Positions 1 to 7,574 of a stretch of 64,000 nt of DNA are shown one piece after another. Origin of the DNA: Nocardioides zhouii (GTDB taxonomy: Bacteria; Actinomycetota; Actinomycetes; Propionibacteriales; Nocardioidaceae). The stretch lies in the NCBI RefSeq assembly GCF_004137345.1, contig NZ_SDWV01000010.1, positions 62,001 to 126,000 of the forward strand, written 5' to 3'. Position numbers and translations under genes: made by a program. Positions within the stretch are counted from its first letter, which is position 1; every line of letters starts with the position of its first letter. The notes beneath the pieces are model-generated. The model worked only from the letters and a program-made list of their open reading frames with translations, did not search any database and was not told the origin of the DNA.

Positions 1-21
1 GCAGGGGATGGCAGGCACTGC

Positions 22-99
22 TTGACACGGGCCGGGAGGCACCCGAACACTGTGCGGCAGTGTCCCATCAGTGGGAGCACTGTCCCATCAAACGGGACA
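22..99 (+). promoter_or_regulatory. Promoter and palindromic operator of the symporter-sulfatase operon
   Basis: A TTGACA -35-like hexamer lies at 22-27; no convincing -10 is visible. Downstream, TGTCCCATCA occurs twice exactly 20 bp apart (61-70 and 81-90). Each copy starts an inverted repeat: TGTCCC (81-86) with GGGACA (94-99) is perfect, while the first dyad (61-79) is imperfect. Two dyads on the same helical face between a promoter and a transporter gene are typical of a repressor operator; the regulator is not in the window. Confidence 0.5.
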
Positions 100-120
100 C
101 CGCGCAAGCAGGGAGATGAC

Positions 121-1488
121 ATGTCACAGTCGGGTACGACGGCGGCCGCCGGGCCCGGGGCCTCGCACGACCAGGCCCAGATCCGACGGGTGGCCGGTGC
201 GAGCCTGCTCGGCTCCGTCGTCGAGTGGTACGACTTCTTCCTGTACGGGACGATGGCCGCACTGGTCTTCAACAGCCAGTTCTTCCCGACGGTCGACCCG
301 CTGGTCGGGTCGATGCTCTCGTTCGCGACCTTCGCTGCCGGCTTCGTCACGCGACCGCTCGGTGGCTTCATCTTCGGCCACTTCGGCGACCGCATCGGGC
401 GCAAGCGGATGCTCGTGCTGACGATGCTGATCATGGGCGTGTCGACCTTCGCGATGGGCCTGCTGCCCAACTACGCGGCGATCGGCGTGGCCGCGCCCAT
501 GCTGCTGCTGGCCCTCCGGATGCTGCAGGGCATCGGCCTGGGAGGCGAGTGGGGCGGTGCGGTGCTGCTGTGCGTGGAGCACGCACCGGAGGGCAAGCGC
601 GGGTGGTACTCCTCCTGGCCGCAGCTCGGCGTGCCGATCGGCCTGCTGACCTCCACCCTCGCGGTGACCGCGGTGACGCAGCTGCCCGAGGCCGACTTCC
701 AGTCGTGGGGCTGGCGCATCCCGTTCCTCGTCTCCATCGTCCTGGTCGCTGTGGGACTGGTGATCCGGCTCAAGATCGACGAGCCGCCGGCGTTCAAGGA
801 GATCGAGGAGGCCGACGCCAAGGCCGCGCTGCCGCTGGTCGAGGTGTTCCGCAACCACTCGAAGGTCACGCTGCTGGCCATGGGCGCCCGCGTCAGCGAG
901 AGCGTCACCTTCAACATCTACAACGCGTTCCTCGTCACCTACACCGTGACCGTGCTTGGCCTCGAAGCATCTGTCGTCCTCGACGCCCTGCTGGTCGCCT
1001 CCGTCGTCGGCTTCGGCGCGATCCTGGTGGCCGGCCGGGTCTCGGACCGCATCGGGCGCCGTCCCGTGTTCGCCACCGGTGCGGCGCTCGCGCTGGTCAG
1101 CGCGGTGCCGATCTTCGCCCTCGTGAACACCGAGAACCCTGCGCTGATCACCCTCGGCGTCGTCGTCGGCTGGGGCCTCGCGGCGTGCATCATGTTCGGT
1201 CCCGAGGGTGCGATGTTCGCCGAGGTCTTCCCGACCCGCGTGCGCTACTCCGGCATGAGTGCGGTCTACCAGATCGGCGTCATCCCGACCGGTGCCGTCG
1301 CACCCCTCATCGGCACGTCGCTCGTGAGCGCGTGGAGCGGCTCGGTGTGGCCGGTCGCCGTCTACGTGATGGCGATGGCGCTGATCTCGCTCGTCTCGGT
1401 GTTCTTCCTCCCGGAGACCCACCGGCGCGACCTGCGCGACACGACGTCGTACGACTCCGCGCGCGAGACCGTGGGCGCCGGTCGATGA
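121..1488 (+). CDS. MFS transporter, metabolite:H+ symporter (MHS) type
   Basis: A 455-residue, 12-TM secondary transporter of the inner membrane. The N-terminal segment VVEWYDFFLYG and the loop GHFGDRIGRKRML between TM2 and TM3 are typical of the MHS subfamily of proton symporters for organic acids and osmolytes; a second copy of the loop motif (GRVSDRIGRR) lies mid-protein, as expected from the internal duplication. The start at 121 is chosen over the upstream in-frame ATG at 22 because a GGGAG ribosome site lies just before it and the upstream residues overlap the operator. The stop overlaps the start of the sulfatase by 4 bp, so the two are co-translated. The substrate may be a sulfate ester or a product of the sulfatase; this is inferred only from the operon. 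Confidence 0.88.
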   Translation: MSQSGTTAAAGPGASHDQAQIRRVAGASLLGSVVEWYDFFLYGTMAALVFNSQFFPTVDPLVGSMLSFATFAAGFVTRPLGGFIFGHFGDRIGRKRMLVLTMLIMGVSTFAMGLLPNYAAIGVAAPMLLLALRMLQGIGLGGEWGGAVLLCVEHAPEGKRGWYSSWPQLGVPIGLLTSTLAVTAVTQLPEADFQSWGWRIPFLVSIVLVAVGLVIRLKIDEPPAFKEIEEADAKAALPLVEVFRNHSKVTLLAMGARVSESVTFNIYNAFLVTYTVTVLGLEASVVLDALLVASVVGFGAILVAGRVSDRIGRRPVFATGAALALVSAVPIFALVNTENPALITLGVVVGWGLAACIMFGPEGAMFAEVFPTRVRYSGMSAVYQIGVIPTGAVAPLIGTSLVSAWSGSVWPVAVYVMAMALISLVSVFFLPETHRRDLRDTTSYDSARETVGAGR

Positions 1489-3104
1489 GCCCTCGCGAGG
1501 GGCGGCCCGACGTCCTGCTGATCCTGGCCGACGACATGGGCTTCTCCGACATCGCCTGCTACGGCGGCGAGGTGCGTACGCCCTCCCTGGACCGGCTCGC
1601 CGCGGGCGGCGTACGGATGACGCAGTTCTACAACACCGCGCGCTGCAGCCCGTCCCGCGCCTCGCTGCTGACGGGCCTGCACCCCCACCAGGTGGGGATC
1701 GGCATCCTCAACTTCGACGACGCCCCCGACGGCTACCCGGGCAACCTCAGCGAGGAGTGCGCCACGGTCGCCGAGGTGTGCCGCGACGCGGGCTACGCGA
1801 CGTACCTCTCGGGCAAGTGGCACCTCGCCGTCGACATGGACACCCCCAACCCGGCGTGGCCCACTCGCCGGGGCTTCGACCGCTTCTTCGGCACGCTCGA
1901 GGGTGCCGGGTCGTTCTACCGCCCGCGCACGCTCGTGCGGCAGGAGACCAACATCGAGGACGAGGCGGAGCAGCCGGGCTGGTTCTACACCGACGCCATC
2001 TCCGACACCGCCGTCGAGTTCCTGGCCGAGCACGACGAGGAGCGCGGCGACGACCCGTTCTTCCTGTTCCTGGCCTACACGGCCCCGCACTGGCCGCTCC
2101 ACGCGCACGACGAGGACATCGCGACGTACGCCGGTCGCTTCGACGCGGGCTGGGACCAGCTCCGCGAGGAGCGGCTCGAGCGGCTCGTGAAGGAGGGGAT
2201 CATCGACGCGGCCTGGCCGCTGACCCCGCGCGACGAGCGGGTGCCCGCCTGGGAGGAGGTCGTCGACCGCGAGTGGGAGGCCTCCCGCATGGCGACGTAC
2301 GCCGCCCAGGTGGACCGGATGGACCAGGGGATCGGGCGGGTGCTCGACCAGCTCGAGGCGTCGGGCCGCCTCGACAACACGCTCGTCGTGTTCCTGTCCG
2401 ACAACGGTGGCTGCGCGGAGGAGATGCCCCCCGGTGACGGGGCCCGCGAGTTCGTCACCGCGTTCGTGCCGCTGGAGGACACGACCCGCGAGGGCGAAGC
2501 TGTCGTGCCGGGCAACGACCCCGCGCTGCGGCCGGGCCCAGAGTCGACGTACATGTCGTACGGGCGCTCGTGGGCGAACCTGTCCAACACGCCGTTCCGG
2601 GAGTACAAGCACTGGGTCCACGAGGGCGGGATCTCCACGCCCTTCATCGCCCACTGGCCGGTCGGCCTGCCGACCGACGGGTCGCTGTGCACGGTGCCGA
2701 GCCAGCTCGTCGACGTGCTGCCGACCATCGCCGAGGCAGCCGGCGCCCGCTACCCGGCCCAGCGCAACGGTGCGACGATCCCGGACGTCGAGGGCGTCAG
2801 CCTCCTCACCGCGCTGCGCGGAGAGGGAGTGGACGTCGAGCGCGACCTGTTCTGGGAGCACGAGGGCAACTGCGCAGTACGGCGCGGCCGGTGGAAGCTG
2901 GTCAGGAAGCACCGCAGCGACTGGGAGCTCTACGACATCGAGGCGGACCGCACCGAGCTCGAGGACCTCGCGGCCGAGCAGCCCGACCTCGTGACCACGC
3001 TCGCCGACACCTGGCAGGCCTGGGCCGACCGCTGCGGCGTCCTCCCGCGTGAGCGCGTCCTCGAGATGTACGCCGCGCGCGGGCACGGCCTGCCCGAGGA
3101 GTAG
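1485..3104 (+). CDS. Sulfatase (arylsulfatase family, formylglycine type)
   Basis: A 539-residue sulfatase. The signature CSPSRASLLTG begins at Cys54, the residue expected to be converted to formylglycine; metal ligands Asp16-Asp17 are in LADDMG, and GKWHL and SDNGG motifs follow. No signal peptide is seen, so it is predicted to be cytoplasmic and to act on an imported ester, consistent with the transporter directly upstream (ATGA overlap). The reading frame is open far upstream, but everything before 1485 is a shadow of the transporter gene. The family is clear; the substrate is unknown. The formylglycine-generating enzyme is not in the window. Confidence 0.9.
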   Translation: MSPREGRPDVLLILADDMGFSDIACYGGEVRTPSLDRLAAGGVRMTQFYNTARCSPSRASLLTGLHPHQVGIGILNFDDAPDGYPGNLSEECATVAEVCRDAGYATYLSGKWHLAVDMDTPNPAWPTRRGFDRFFGTLEGAGSFYRPRTLVRQETNIEDEAEQPGWFYTDAISDTAVEFLAEHDEERGDDPFFLFLAYTAPHWPLHAHDEDIATYAGRFDAGWDQLREERLERLVKEGIIDAAWPLTPRDERVPAWEEVVDREWEASRMATYAAQVDRMDQGIGRVLDQLEASGRLDNTLVVFLSDNGGCAEEMPPGDGAREFVTAFVPLEDTTREGEAVVPGNDPALRPGPESTYMSYGRSWANLSNTPFREYKHWVHEGGISTPFIAHWPVGLPTDGSLCTVPSQLVDVLPTIAEAAGARYPAQRNGATIPDVEGVSLLTALRGEGVDVERDLFWEHEGNCAVRRGRWKLVRKHRSDWELYDIEADRTELEDLAAEQPDLVTTLADTWQAWADRCGVLPRERVLEMYAARGHGLPEE

Positions 3105-3201
3105 GCGGCCCTGGGCCGGGGCGACCACCACGGGGGTGTGGTTGCACCGGTCGGGGAACCGTCGGGTCGCGCGGGACGCGCATTGCGGACCCGAGCGTTC
3201 C

Positions 3202-3243
3202 CCACGACGACGAAGGCCCCGCATCTCTGCGGGGCCGTCGTGG
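3202..3243. terminator. GC-rich hairpin after the sulfatase gene
   Basis: GGCCCCGC (3215-3222) pairs with GCGGGGCC (3229-3236) around a 6-nt loop, and flanking CCACGAC/GTCGTGG extends the stem with a bulge. It sits immediately before the left attachment repeat. Before insertion it would have lain directly downstream of tRNA-Val as well, so it may have been a bidirectional terminator. The interval 3105-3201 holds nothing recognisable. Confidence 0.6.
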
Positions 3244-3266
3244 TGGTGGGCGATACTGGGTTTGAA
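3244..3266. repeat. Left attachment site (partial tRNA-Val 3' end)
   Basis: These 23 bp are identical to 13335-13357 and correspond to the CCA, 3' acceptor strand and part of the T-arm of tRNA-Val. Identity ends at both sides (following bases TCT here against CCA at the right copy). This is the expected remnant of the original host tRNA 3' end after site-specific integration. Confidence 0.85.
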
Positions 3267-3301
3267 TCTTATTCCGGCGCATGCGGCGATCCTGGACAAG
3301 A

Positions 3302-3365
3302 GTGGACAGAAGGGCTCTGACCTGCGGAAACAACGCCCTGTATCGCTCGAACGCGTGGACAGAAG
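3302..3365. repeat. Direct repeats GTGGACAGAAG near the left end
   Basis: GTGGACAGAAG occurs at 3302-3312 and again at 3355-3365, 53 bp apart, between the left att repeat and the integrase gene. Between them, CTCTGACCTGC (3315-3325) recurs at the right end (13316-13326). These are candidate recombinase or excisionase binding sites or an integrase operator. Confidence 0.4.
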
Positions 3366-3387
3366 CACGCACAATCTGACATCCTTG

Positions 3388-3404
3388 TTGCACGTTGTTG
3401 CACG
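3388..3404. repeat. Paired TTGCACG sites, left end (candidate integrase arm sites)
   Basis: TTGCACG occurs at 3388-3394 and 3398-3404, 10 bp apart (about one helical turn), just upstream of the integrase gene. The same pair occurs near the right att site at 13270-13287. Paired heptamers at both ends of a tyrosine-recombinase element are characteristic of arm-type integrase sites. Confidence 0.55.
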
Positions 3405-3419
3405 AAATAGGGAGCGGAC

Positions 3420-4523
3420 ATGCCACGCAGGCGCGCATTCGGTGCCATCAGGAAGCTTCCCAGCAAGCGCCACCAGGCCTCCTACCTCGGCCCCGACACC
3501 ATCCGGCACAAGGCCCCGGTCACGTTCGAGACGGCCGAGGATGCCGAGGCGTGGCTCACCGATCGACGCCGCGAGATCAAGAACGAGGACTGGACACCGC
3601 CGACGACGAAGGCGCCACTCACATTCGGGGAGCACGCCGAGCGCTGGCTCACGCACCGCCAGTTGAAGCCGCGCACGCGCTACCACTATCGCAAGATCCT
3701 CGACGCGCGGATCTTGCCGACGTTCGGCGACGTCGCCCTGAAGCACGTCACGGCCGACCTGATCGACGACTGGCACTACCGGATGGGCGACACGACCCCG
3801 ACCGCCAACGCGCACGCGTACGGCCTCATGAGGACGATCCTCAGCGACGCCGTGCAACGCCGACTGATCCAATTCAACCCCTGCCACATCCGGGGCGCGG
3901 GCAACACCAAGCGCGTCAAGCAGATCGGCCCGGCCAGTCTGCCCGAGCTCGAGGCCCTTACTCTGGCGATGCCCGAGCGCTACCGGCTCATGATCCTTCT
4001 GGCCGCATGGTGCGGACTCCGCTTCGGTGAGATCACCGAACTACGCCGCCACGACTTCGACCTGACCAACGGCGTCGTGAAGATCCGCCGAGCCGTCGTC
4101 CGCGTCAACGGTGAGGTCATCATCGGCACACCGAAGTCCGCCGCAGGTACGCGCGACGTCTCGATCCCGCCGCACCTGCTCCCCATCGTGAAGGCACACC
4201 TTGCCGACACCATCACCGGAGGCCGCGAGGGTCTCCTCTTCCCTGCCTCTGGCGACCCGACGAAGCACCTGGCCCCCGCCACGCTCTACCGGGTCTTCTA
4301 CAAAGCACGCGAAGAAGCCGGCAGGCCCGACCTCCGGTTCCACGACCTCCGCCACACCGGCGCCGTCCTGGCGGCCAGCACAGGCGCCACACTGGCCGAA
4401 CTGATGGCCCGCCTCGGCCACTCCACCGCCGGCGCAGCGTTGAGGTACCAGCACGCCGCAAAAGACCGCGACAAGGTGATCGCCCAGGCGCTATCTGAAC
4501 TGGTGGCGAAAACTCACGATTGA
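3420..4523 (+). CDS. int: Tyrosine recombinase, element integrase
   Basis: A 367-residue phage-type integrase. It has an N-terminal arm-binding region (about 1-65), a core-binding SAM-like domain (about 67-160) and a C-terminal catalytic domain with Arg201 (CGLRFGE), Lys239, His308-x-x-Arg311 (HDLRH), His334 (LGH) and nucleophile Tyr343 (RYQH). All catalytic residues are present, so it is probably active. The ATG at 3420 follows a GGGAG ribosome site. It lies 154 bp from the left att repeat and reads into the element, and presumably cuts within the tRNA-Val T-arm/acceptor end. Confidence 0.95.
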   Translation: MPRRRAFGAIRKLPSKRHQASYLGPDTIRHKAPVTFETAEDAEAWLTDRRREIKNEDWTPPTTKAPLTFGEHAERWLTHRQLKPRTRYHYRKILDARILPTFGDVALKHVTADLIDDWHYRMGDTTPTANAHAYGLMRTILSDAVQRRLIQFNPCHIRGAGNTKRVKQIGPASLPELEALTLAMPERYRLMILLAAWCGLRFGEITELRRHDFDLTNGVVKIRRAVVRVNGEVIIGTPKSAAGTRDVSIPPHLLPIVKAHLADTITGGREGLLFPASGDPTKHLAPATLYRVFYKAREEAGRPDLRFHDLRHTGAVLAASTGATLAELMARLGHSTAGAALRYQHAAKDRDKVIAQALSELVAKTHD

Positions 4524-4870
4524 GAGCGGCGGCGTCGACGAAAGTGTCCGGCACGGTCTGAGCCTCCGCGGCCAAAGCATCTCGTCGGAGCGGGTTGGGC
4601 AGAGTGATCTTGCGTCAGCAAGGTCAAGAGCAGGCCAAAACAGCGCAGGTAGGTCCTCGCTGCATCGGAAGTCGACGCCCACGGGCGCGCCGCCCAACGA
4701 GATCGAGTCGACCGGTGAGTGCTGTAGGTCGCTCGGGCTAAACAGGTCTTGATCATCTTTCGCACTCGATCGAAACTTGCTGATTCCTTGACATTGCATG
4801 CGCCGCGTTCCACGATGAGACATCGGCGCGACTGGGTTGGGAAGACCACCCAAGGAAATCGGGGGCTCAA
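4524..4870. other. Intergenic stretch with no supported gene
   Basis: About 350 bp between the integrase and protease genes. Overlapping minus-strand reading frames (4491-4853, 4514-4870) encode nothing recognisable and have no ribosome site. From about 4600 the base composition falls visibly below that of the chromosome, and it stays low through the next two genes. The GTG start at 4871 is preceded by AAGGAA and a G-run, so the promoter of the protease-lipoprotein pair probably lies here. Confidence 0.5.
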
Positions 4871-6025
4871 GTGTTGAAGATCATTTCAGTTGGACTAGTT
4901 GGTGCGTTCCTGGCGGCCACCCTTCCTTCCTCCAGCAGCAATGCGTCTAACTCGGAGTACGCTGCAAAGACAATGTCTGCTGAGACTGACTTGCCGCACG
5001 CGGACGTGGGCGCTTATATGGAACTATTCAACGTGCCTGAGAGCGCCGCGCTTGAACAGCTTGCGGCGCAACAGGCCCTGAGCCAAGTCTCCATGTCTAG
5101 CGGTGACAACTTTGCAGGTTTCGAGATTATTAGGGGTGCAGAATTTGTCATTAACGCCTATGTGACGGCGCCCCCATCGCCCGAGTTCAGCGCGCGACTC
5201 GAACAAGCGGGCCTATCGCACCTGGTAAAGTTTGAGTACGTCGATGCCAGCCTCGCTCGGCTGCAAAAACTACAGGACTCCATTCGTCTGATCGGTGGGC
5301 GCTCCGTAAGCACAGTTCTGGATGTTCAGAAGAACCGGGTTGAAGTGGCGCTTGCATCACACGACCTGCGCAGGGCAATTGCTGAACGCCTCGTAAAAGA
5401 GGATCAGGATGACGTCATCTTTTTGGAGGCGCCCGCGGCTCCGGACGATCCAACCGTAGGCGGCGGCGGGGCGACAAGCACGTGCACCGCAGGATTTGTG
5501 GTCGTGAAGAGCTCCACTGGCAATCGGGGTGTATCGACAGCTGGACACTGTCCCGATGCCCAAAGTTACAAGAATGTCGCGCTTAACTTCAAAGGCGAAG
5601 CCTATGGGGGGACGAGCGACATTCAGTGGCATGACTCGGGCGCGCTGACTTGGCAGAACCGCGTAGAAGATGGCGTGAATGACTCCACCCCCTTCTTCCG
5701 CAATATCACGTCACGCGAAGCAACCAGCAGTATCGCGCTTGGAAACTTCTACTGCAAAACAGGATCATTCACCGGATACCTCTGCGGTACGGTATCGGCC
5801 GTCAATTACTGTCCTAGCTACGGCGGCTTGAGTTGTGACTTTTTCCTTCTGTCGGGTTCGTCGGATATGTCTGCGGATGGTGACAGCGGTGGCCCGGTTT
5901 ACGTCAACGAGAAGGCGGTTGGAACAACGTCTGGGCGACGAACGGCCGACGGCCATCCATATCCTGCAATTATCGGTCCTCAAGCCACCTTTTCGAAGCT
6001 AGGTTTGGTCGTAGCCATAAGCTAG
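4871..6025 (+). CDS. Secreted trypsin-fold serine protease (S1 family, streptogrisin-like)
   Basis: A 384-residue preproprotease. Residues 1-26 form a signal peptide (hydrophobic VGLVGAFLAATL). Residues about 30-195 resemble the propeptide of alpha-lytic-type proteases, and about 200-384 form the catalytic domain: His226 in STAGHC, a likely Asp250 (SDIQ; Asp255 is an alternative) and Ser339 in DGDSGGPV. Several cysteines (205, 227, 295, 305, 314, 322) could form disulfides. GTG start. The codon and base composition is clearly AT-richer than flanking genes, a sign of separate acquisition. A small lipoprotein gene follows 11 bp later. The family is confident; the substrate and role as element cargo are unknown. 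Confidence 0.87.
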   Translation: MLKIISVGLVGAFLAATLPSSSSNASNSEYAAKTMSAETDLPHADVGAYMELFNVPESAALEQLAAQQALSQVSMSSGDNFAGFEIIRGAEFVINAYVTAPPSPEFSARLEQAGLSHLVKFEYVDASLARLQKLQDSIRLIGGRSVSTVLDVQKNRVEVALASHDLRRAIAERLVKEDQDDVIFLEAPAAPDDPTVGGGGATSTCTAGFVVVKSSTGNRGVSTAGHCPDAQSYKNVALNFKGEAYGGTSDIQWHDSGALTWQNRVEDGVNDSTPFFRNITSREATSSIALGNFYCKTGSFTGYLCGTVSAVNYCPSYGGLSCDFFLLSGSSDMSADGDSGGPVYVNEKAVGTTSGRRTADGHPYPAIIGPQATFSKLGLVVAIS

Positions 6026-6036
6026 GAGTGGTCCAA

Positions 6037-6477
6037 GTGCGACGGTTTTATGCAACTTTGCAAAGCGTTATTCTCGGCATATGCGTGGTCGGTTGCGCAA
6101 ACGACGACAAGCCCTTTTCAGGGGATCCGAACAGCCCTGTATTGGTGAACGTCGCGGCGGGGAATGGCGACGGTGCCTCGGCTAGGATACAAGGGACGGT
6201 GGGATTCCGCGAAGGATGTTTCTTCGTCGACGATCGCCCCACAATCTGGCCAGTGGGCACAGAGTGGAGCGAGTCGCGGAAAATCATATCTCTGCCTGGT
6301 GGTACTGAAATTGCGCTGGGTCAGTACGTTGAAGGTGGCGGGCAATATTTATCGCCCGATAAACTCGAGGCAGAGTTCGGTGAGATCTTGAGTCACAGAG
6401 TTCGCGGGTGCACTGGGGGCAAAGCGGAGGTCGTGGTCTTCAATAATGATGGCGCTATAACTGCGCGACCCAACTAA
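6037..6477 (+). CDS. Small lipoprotein of unknown function
   Basis: A 146-residue protein with a short signal peptide and lipobox VVGC (Cys20), so predicted to be membrane-anchored outside the cytoplasm. I do not recognise the mature domain; it has three further cysteines' worth of scattered polar sequence at most and no repeats. The GTG at 6037 is preferred over the GTG at 6028 because AGGAG at 6024-6028 is then correctly spaced. It sits directly behind the secreted protease with the same atypical composition, so the two are probably one transcription unit. A role as inhibitor, immunity or partner protein of the protease is only a guess from the pairing. Confidence 0.7.
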   Translation: MRRFYATLQSVILGICVVGCANDDKPFSGDPNSPVLVNVAAGNGDGASARIQGTVGFREGCFFVDDRPTIWPVGTEWSESRKIISLPGGTEIALGQYVEGGGQYLSPDKLEAEFGEILSHRVRGCTGGKAEVVVFNNDGAITARPN

Positions 6478-6753
6478 AGTTGGTGCCAGCCTGGAGCTCT
6501 TTGGCTGATTTGCATTCCTTGAGACAGCCCTGCGAGTCCTACCTGAGGCAAGCGCGCCCGGGCGTGGTATGTGCCGAGCGGATGGTCGCGCCGGCAGCGC
6601 CACCCGATGTTAGGACCGTGCACCACGAGCCTGCCACAGCATTCAGATAGACTGGCTCATCAAAGTTTTCGGTGTACGCGAGTGGCGAGGCGGGTCGTGT
6701 CCAAGGTCGTGGTAGACGAAGGGGGCACCGCGTGATCCGGTGGTTGCACTCTT
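6478..6753. other. Non-coding stretch, no recognised feature
   Basis: No reading frame here has a plausible product. The 3' part (after about 6640) may be the residual end of the IS256-like element whose transposase remnant follows, but no terminal inverted repeat could be identified by eye. Confidence 0.4.
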
Positions 6754-6942
6754 GGCAGTGAGTGCGGCGGGTGTCAGGTCCTCCTGTTCGGTGGTGGTCT
6801 CGTAGGTAGTGATGAGGGGATTCGGAAGCGGGCGAGGACGTCGAGTCCGAGGTAGCGGCGCGCCCTTCGATCCAGTCGTCGTGCTGCTCGGCCAGGACGG
6901 CGCCGATGAGCCAATTCGCGGAGTTTCTCTCAGGGAAGACCT
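6754..6942 (-). pseudogene. IS256 (Mutator)-family transposase, C-terminal remnant
   Basis: Read on the minus strand, conceptual translation gives VFPERNS, then LIGAVLAEQHDDWIEGR, then in another frame RYLGLDVLARFR, then ITTYETTTEQ and ALTA. This is the characteristic C-terminus of actinobacterial IS256-type transposases, where EW(x)EGRRYLG is continuous. The block is broken by frameshifts at the EGR/RYLG junction and again before ITTYETTT. The catalytic N-terminal and central domains are missing. It is a decayed insertion sequence. Confidence 0.65.
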
Positions 6943-7067
6943 GACTCGGCTCACGCTAGTGCGCACGTCAGTTGATCTCCTGACGGTAAAAGATGCAGCG
7001 ACATAAGGCGTCCCCCAAGGCATCCGCCTCTGAAGTCGGGTTTGCTCCAGAACTGTGCCTTGACGGA

Positions 7068-7365
7068 GTTACCGCGATCGGCGTGGACGAGCATTTGTGG
7101 CGACACACCGACGCGGGGCCAAGTACGTCACCGTGATCATGGACCTCATCGGCATCGCGACGGTACCGGCCCCGCTCGGTTGTCGGACGTGGTCGAGGGT
7201 CGCCGCAGGCTGGACAGGACGTCAAAGGAACGAGTCGACGAAGTGCTGGTCTACTTCCAACGCTCCGGCGCCAGCAACGTACCGACCGAGGCCCCAACGG
7301 GCTCGAACACTCCGCTGTTCCGCGGCCCGCCATCTTGTGCCACAGAGGTCACACATTCCGCATGA
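7068..7365 (+). pseudogene. ISL3-family transposase remnant, frameshifted and internally deleted
   Basis: Three reading frames together give the ISL3 DDE-transposase pattern: AIGVDEHLWRHTD (from 7068), RGAKYVTVIMDL (frame shift near 7110), then DGTGPARLSDVVEGR. The sequence jumps directly to VLVYFQRSGASNVPTEA, which belongs near the C-terminus of that family (normally ...YFDRPGTSNGPTEAINGRLEH...), so the middle of the gene is deleted. The first catalytic Asp (VDEH) is present but no intact protein can be made. Confidence 0.65.
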
Positions 7366-7428
7366 GGTAGTTCTGAGCACGATCGCGCTACCCCTAGTGA
7401 CTTCTTTTGACGGAAAAGCGCGAGTCGT

Positions 7429-7484
7429 GCATGCGTTGCTCAGTACTGAGGCATGAAGCCTTCAGTATTGAGCGGCACGCATGC
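7429..7484. repeat. Long imperfect inverted repeat, candidate oriT structure
   Basis: GCATGCGTTGCTCAGTACTG...(7429-7452) pairs with its near-complement at 7458-7484 around the loop ATGAA; the arms differ by a few bulged or mismatched bases. It lies about 90 bp upstream of the MobF relaxase gene, where origins of transfer with hairpins beside the nick site are usually found. A terminator for an upstream gene is less likely because only pseudogenes precede it on the plus strand. Confidence 0.45.
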
Positions 7485-7500
7485 TACGAAGGTCCGTAGA

Positions 7501-7526
7501 TCGGTCCGCCCCTTGGGGCGGGCCGA
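7501..7526. repeat. Short GC-rich hairpin upstream of the relaxase gene
   Basis: TCGGTCCGCCCC (7501-7512) pairs with GGGGCGGGCCGA (7515-7526) with one mismatch and a two-base centre. It lies between the longer inverted repeat and the relaxase start, and could be part of oriT or a control element for relaxase expression. Confidence 0.4.
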
Positions 7527-7574
7527 GTGTCATTTCAAGGCTATGTGACGAGTGCTGACGGGCGGTGACGAGAC

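Noticed and set aside
225..1484. Open frame continuous with the sulfatase gene, starting 1.2 kb upstream
   Set aside because: It is an alternate frame of the symporter gene, Arg/Pro-rich like other high-GC shadows; the sulfatase fold begins at 1485.
4491..4870. Overlapping minus-strand frames after the integrase
   Set aside because: Two mutually overlapping frames, no ribosome site and no family resemblance.
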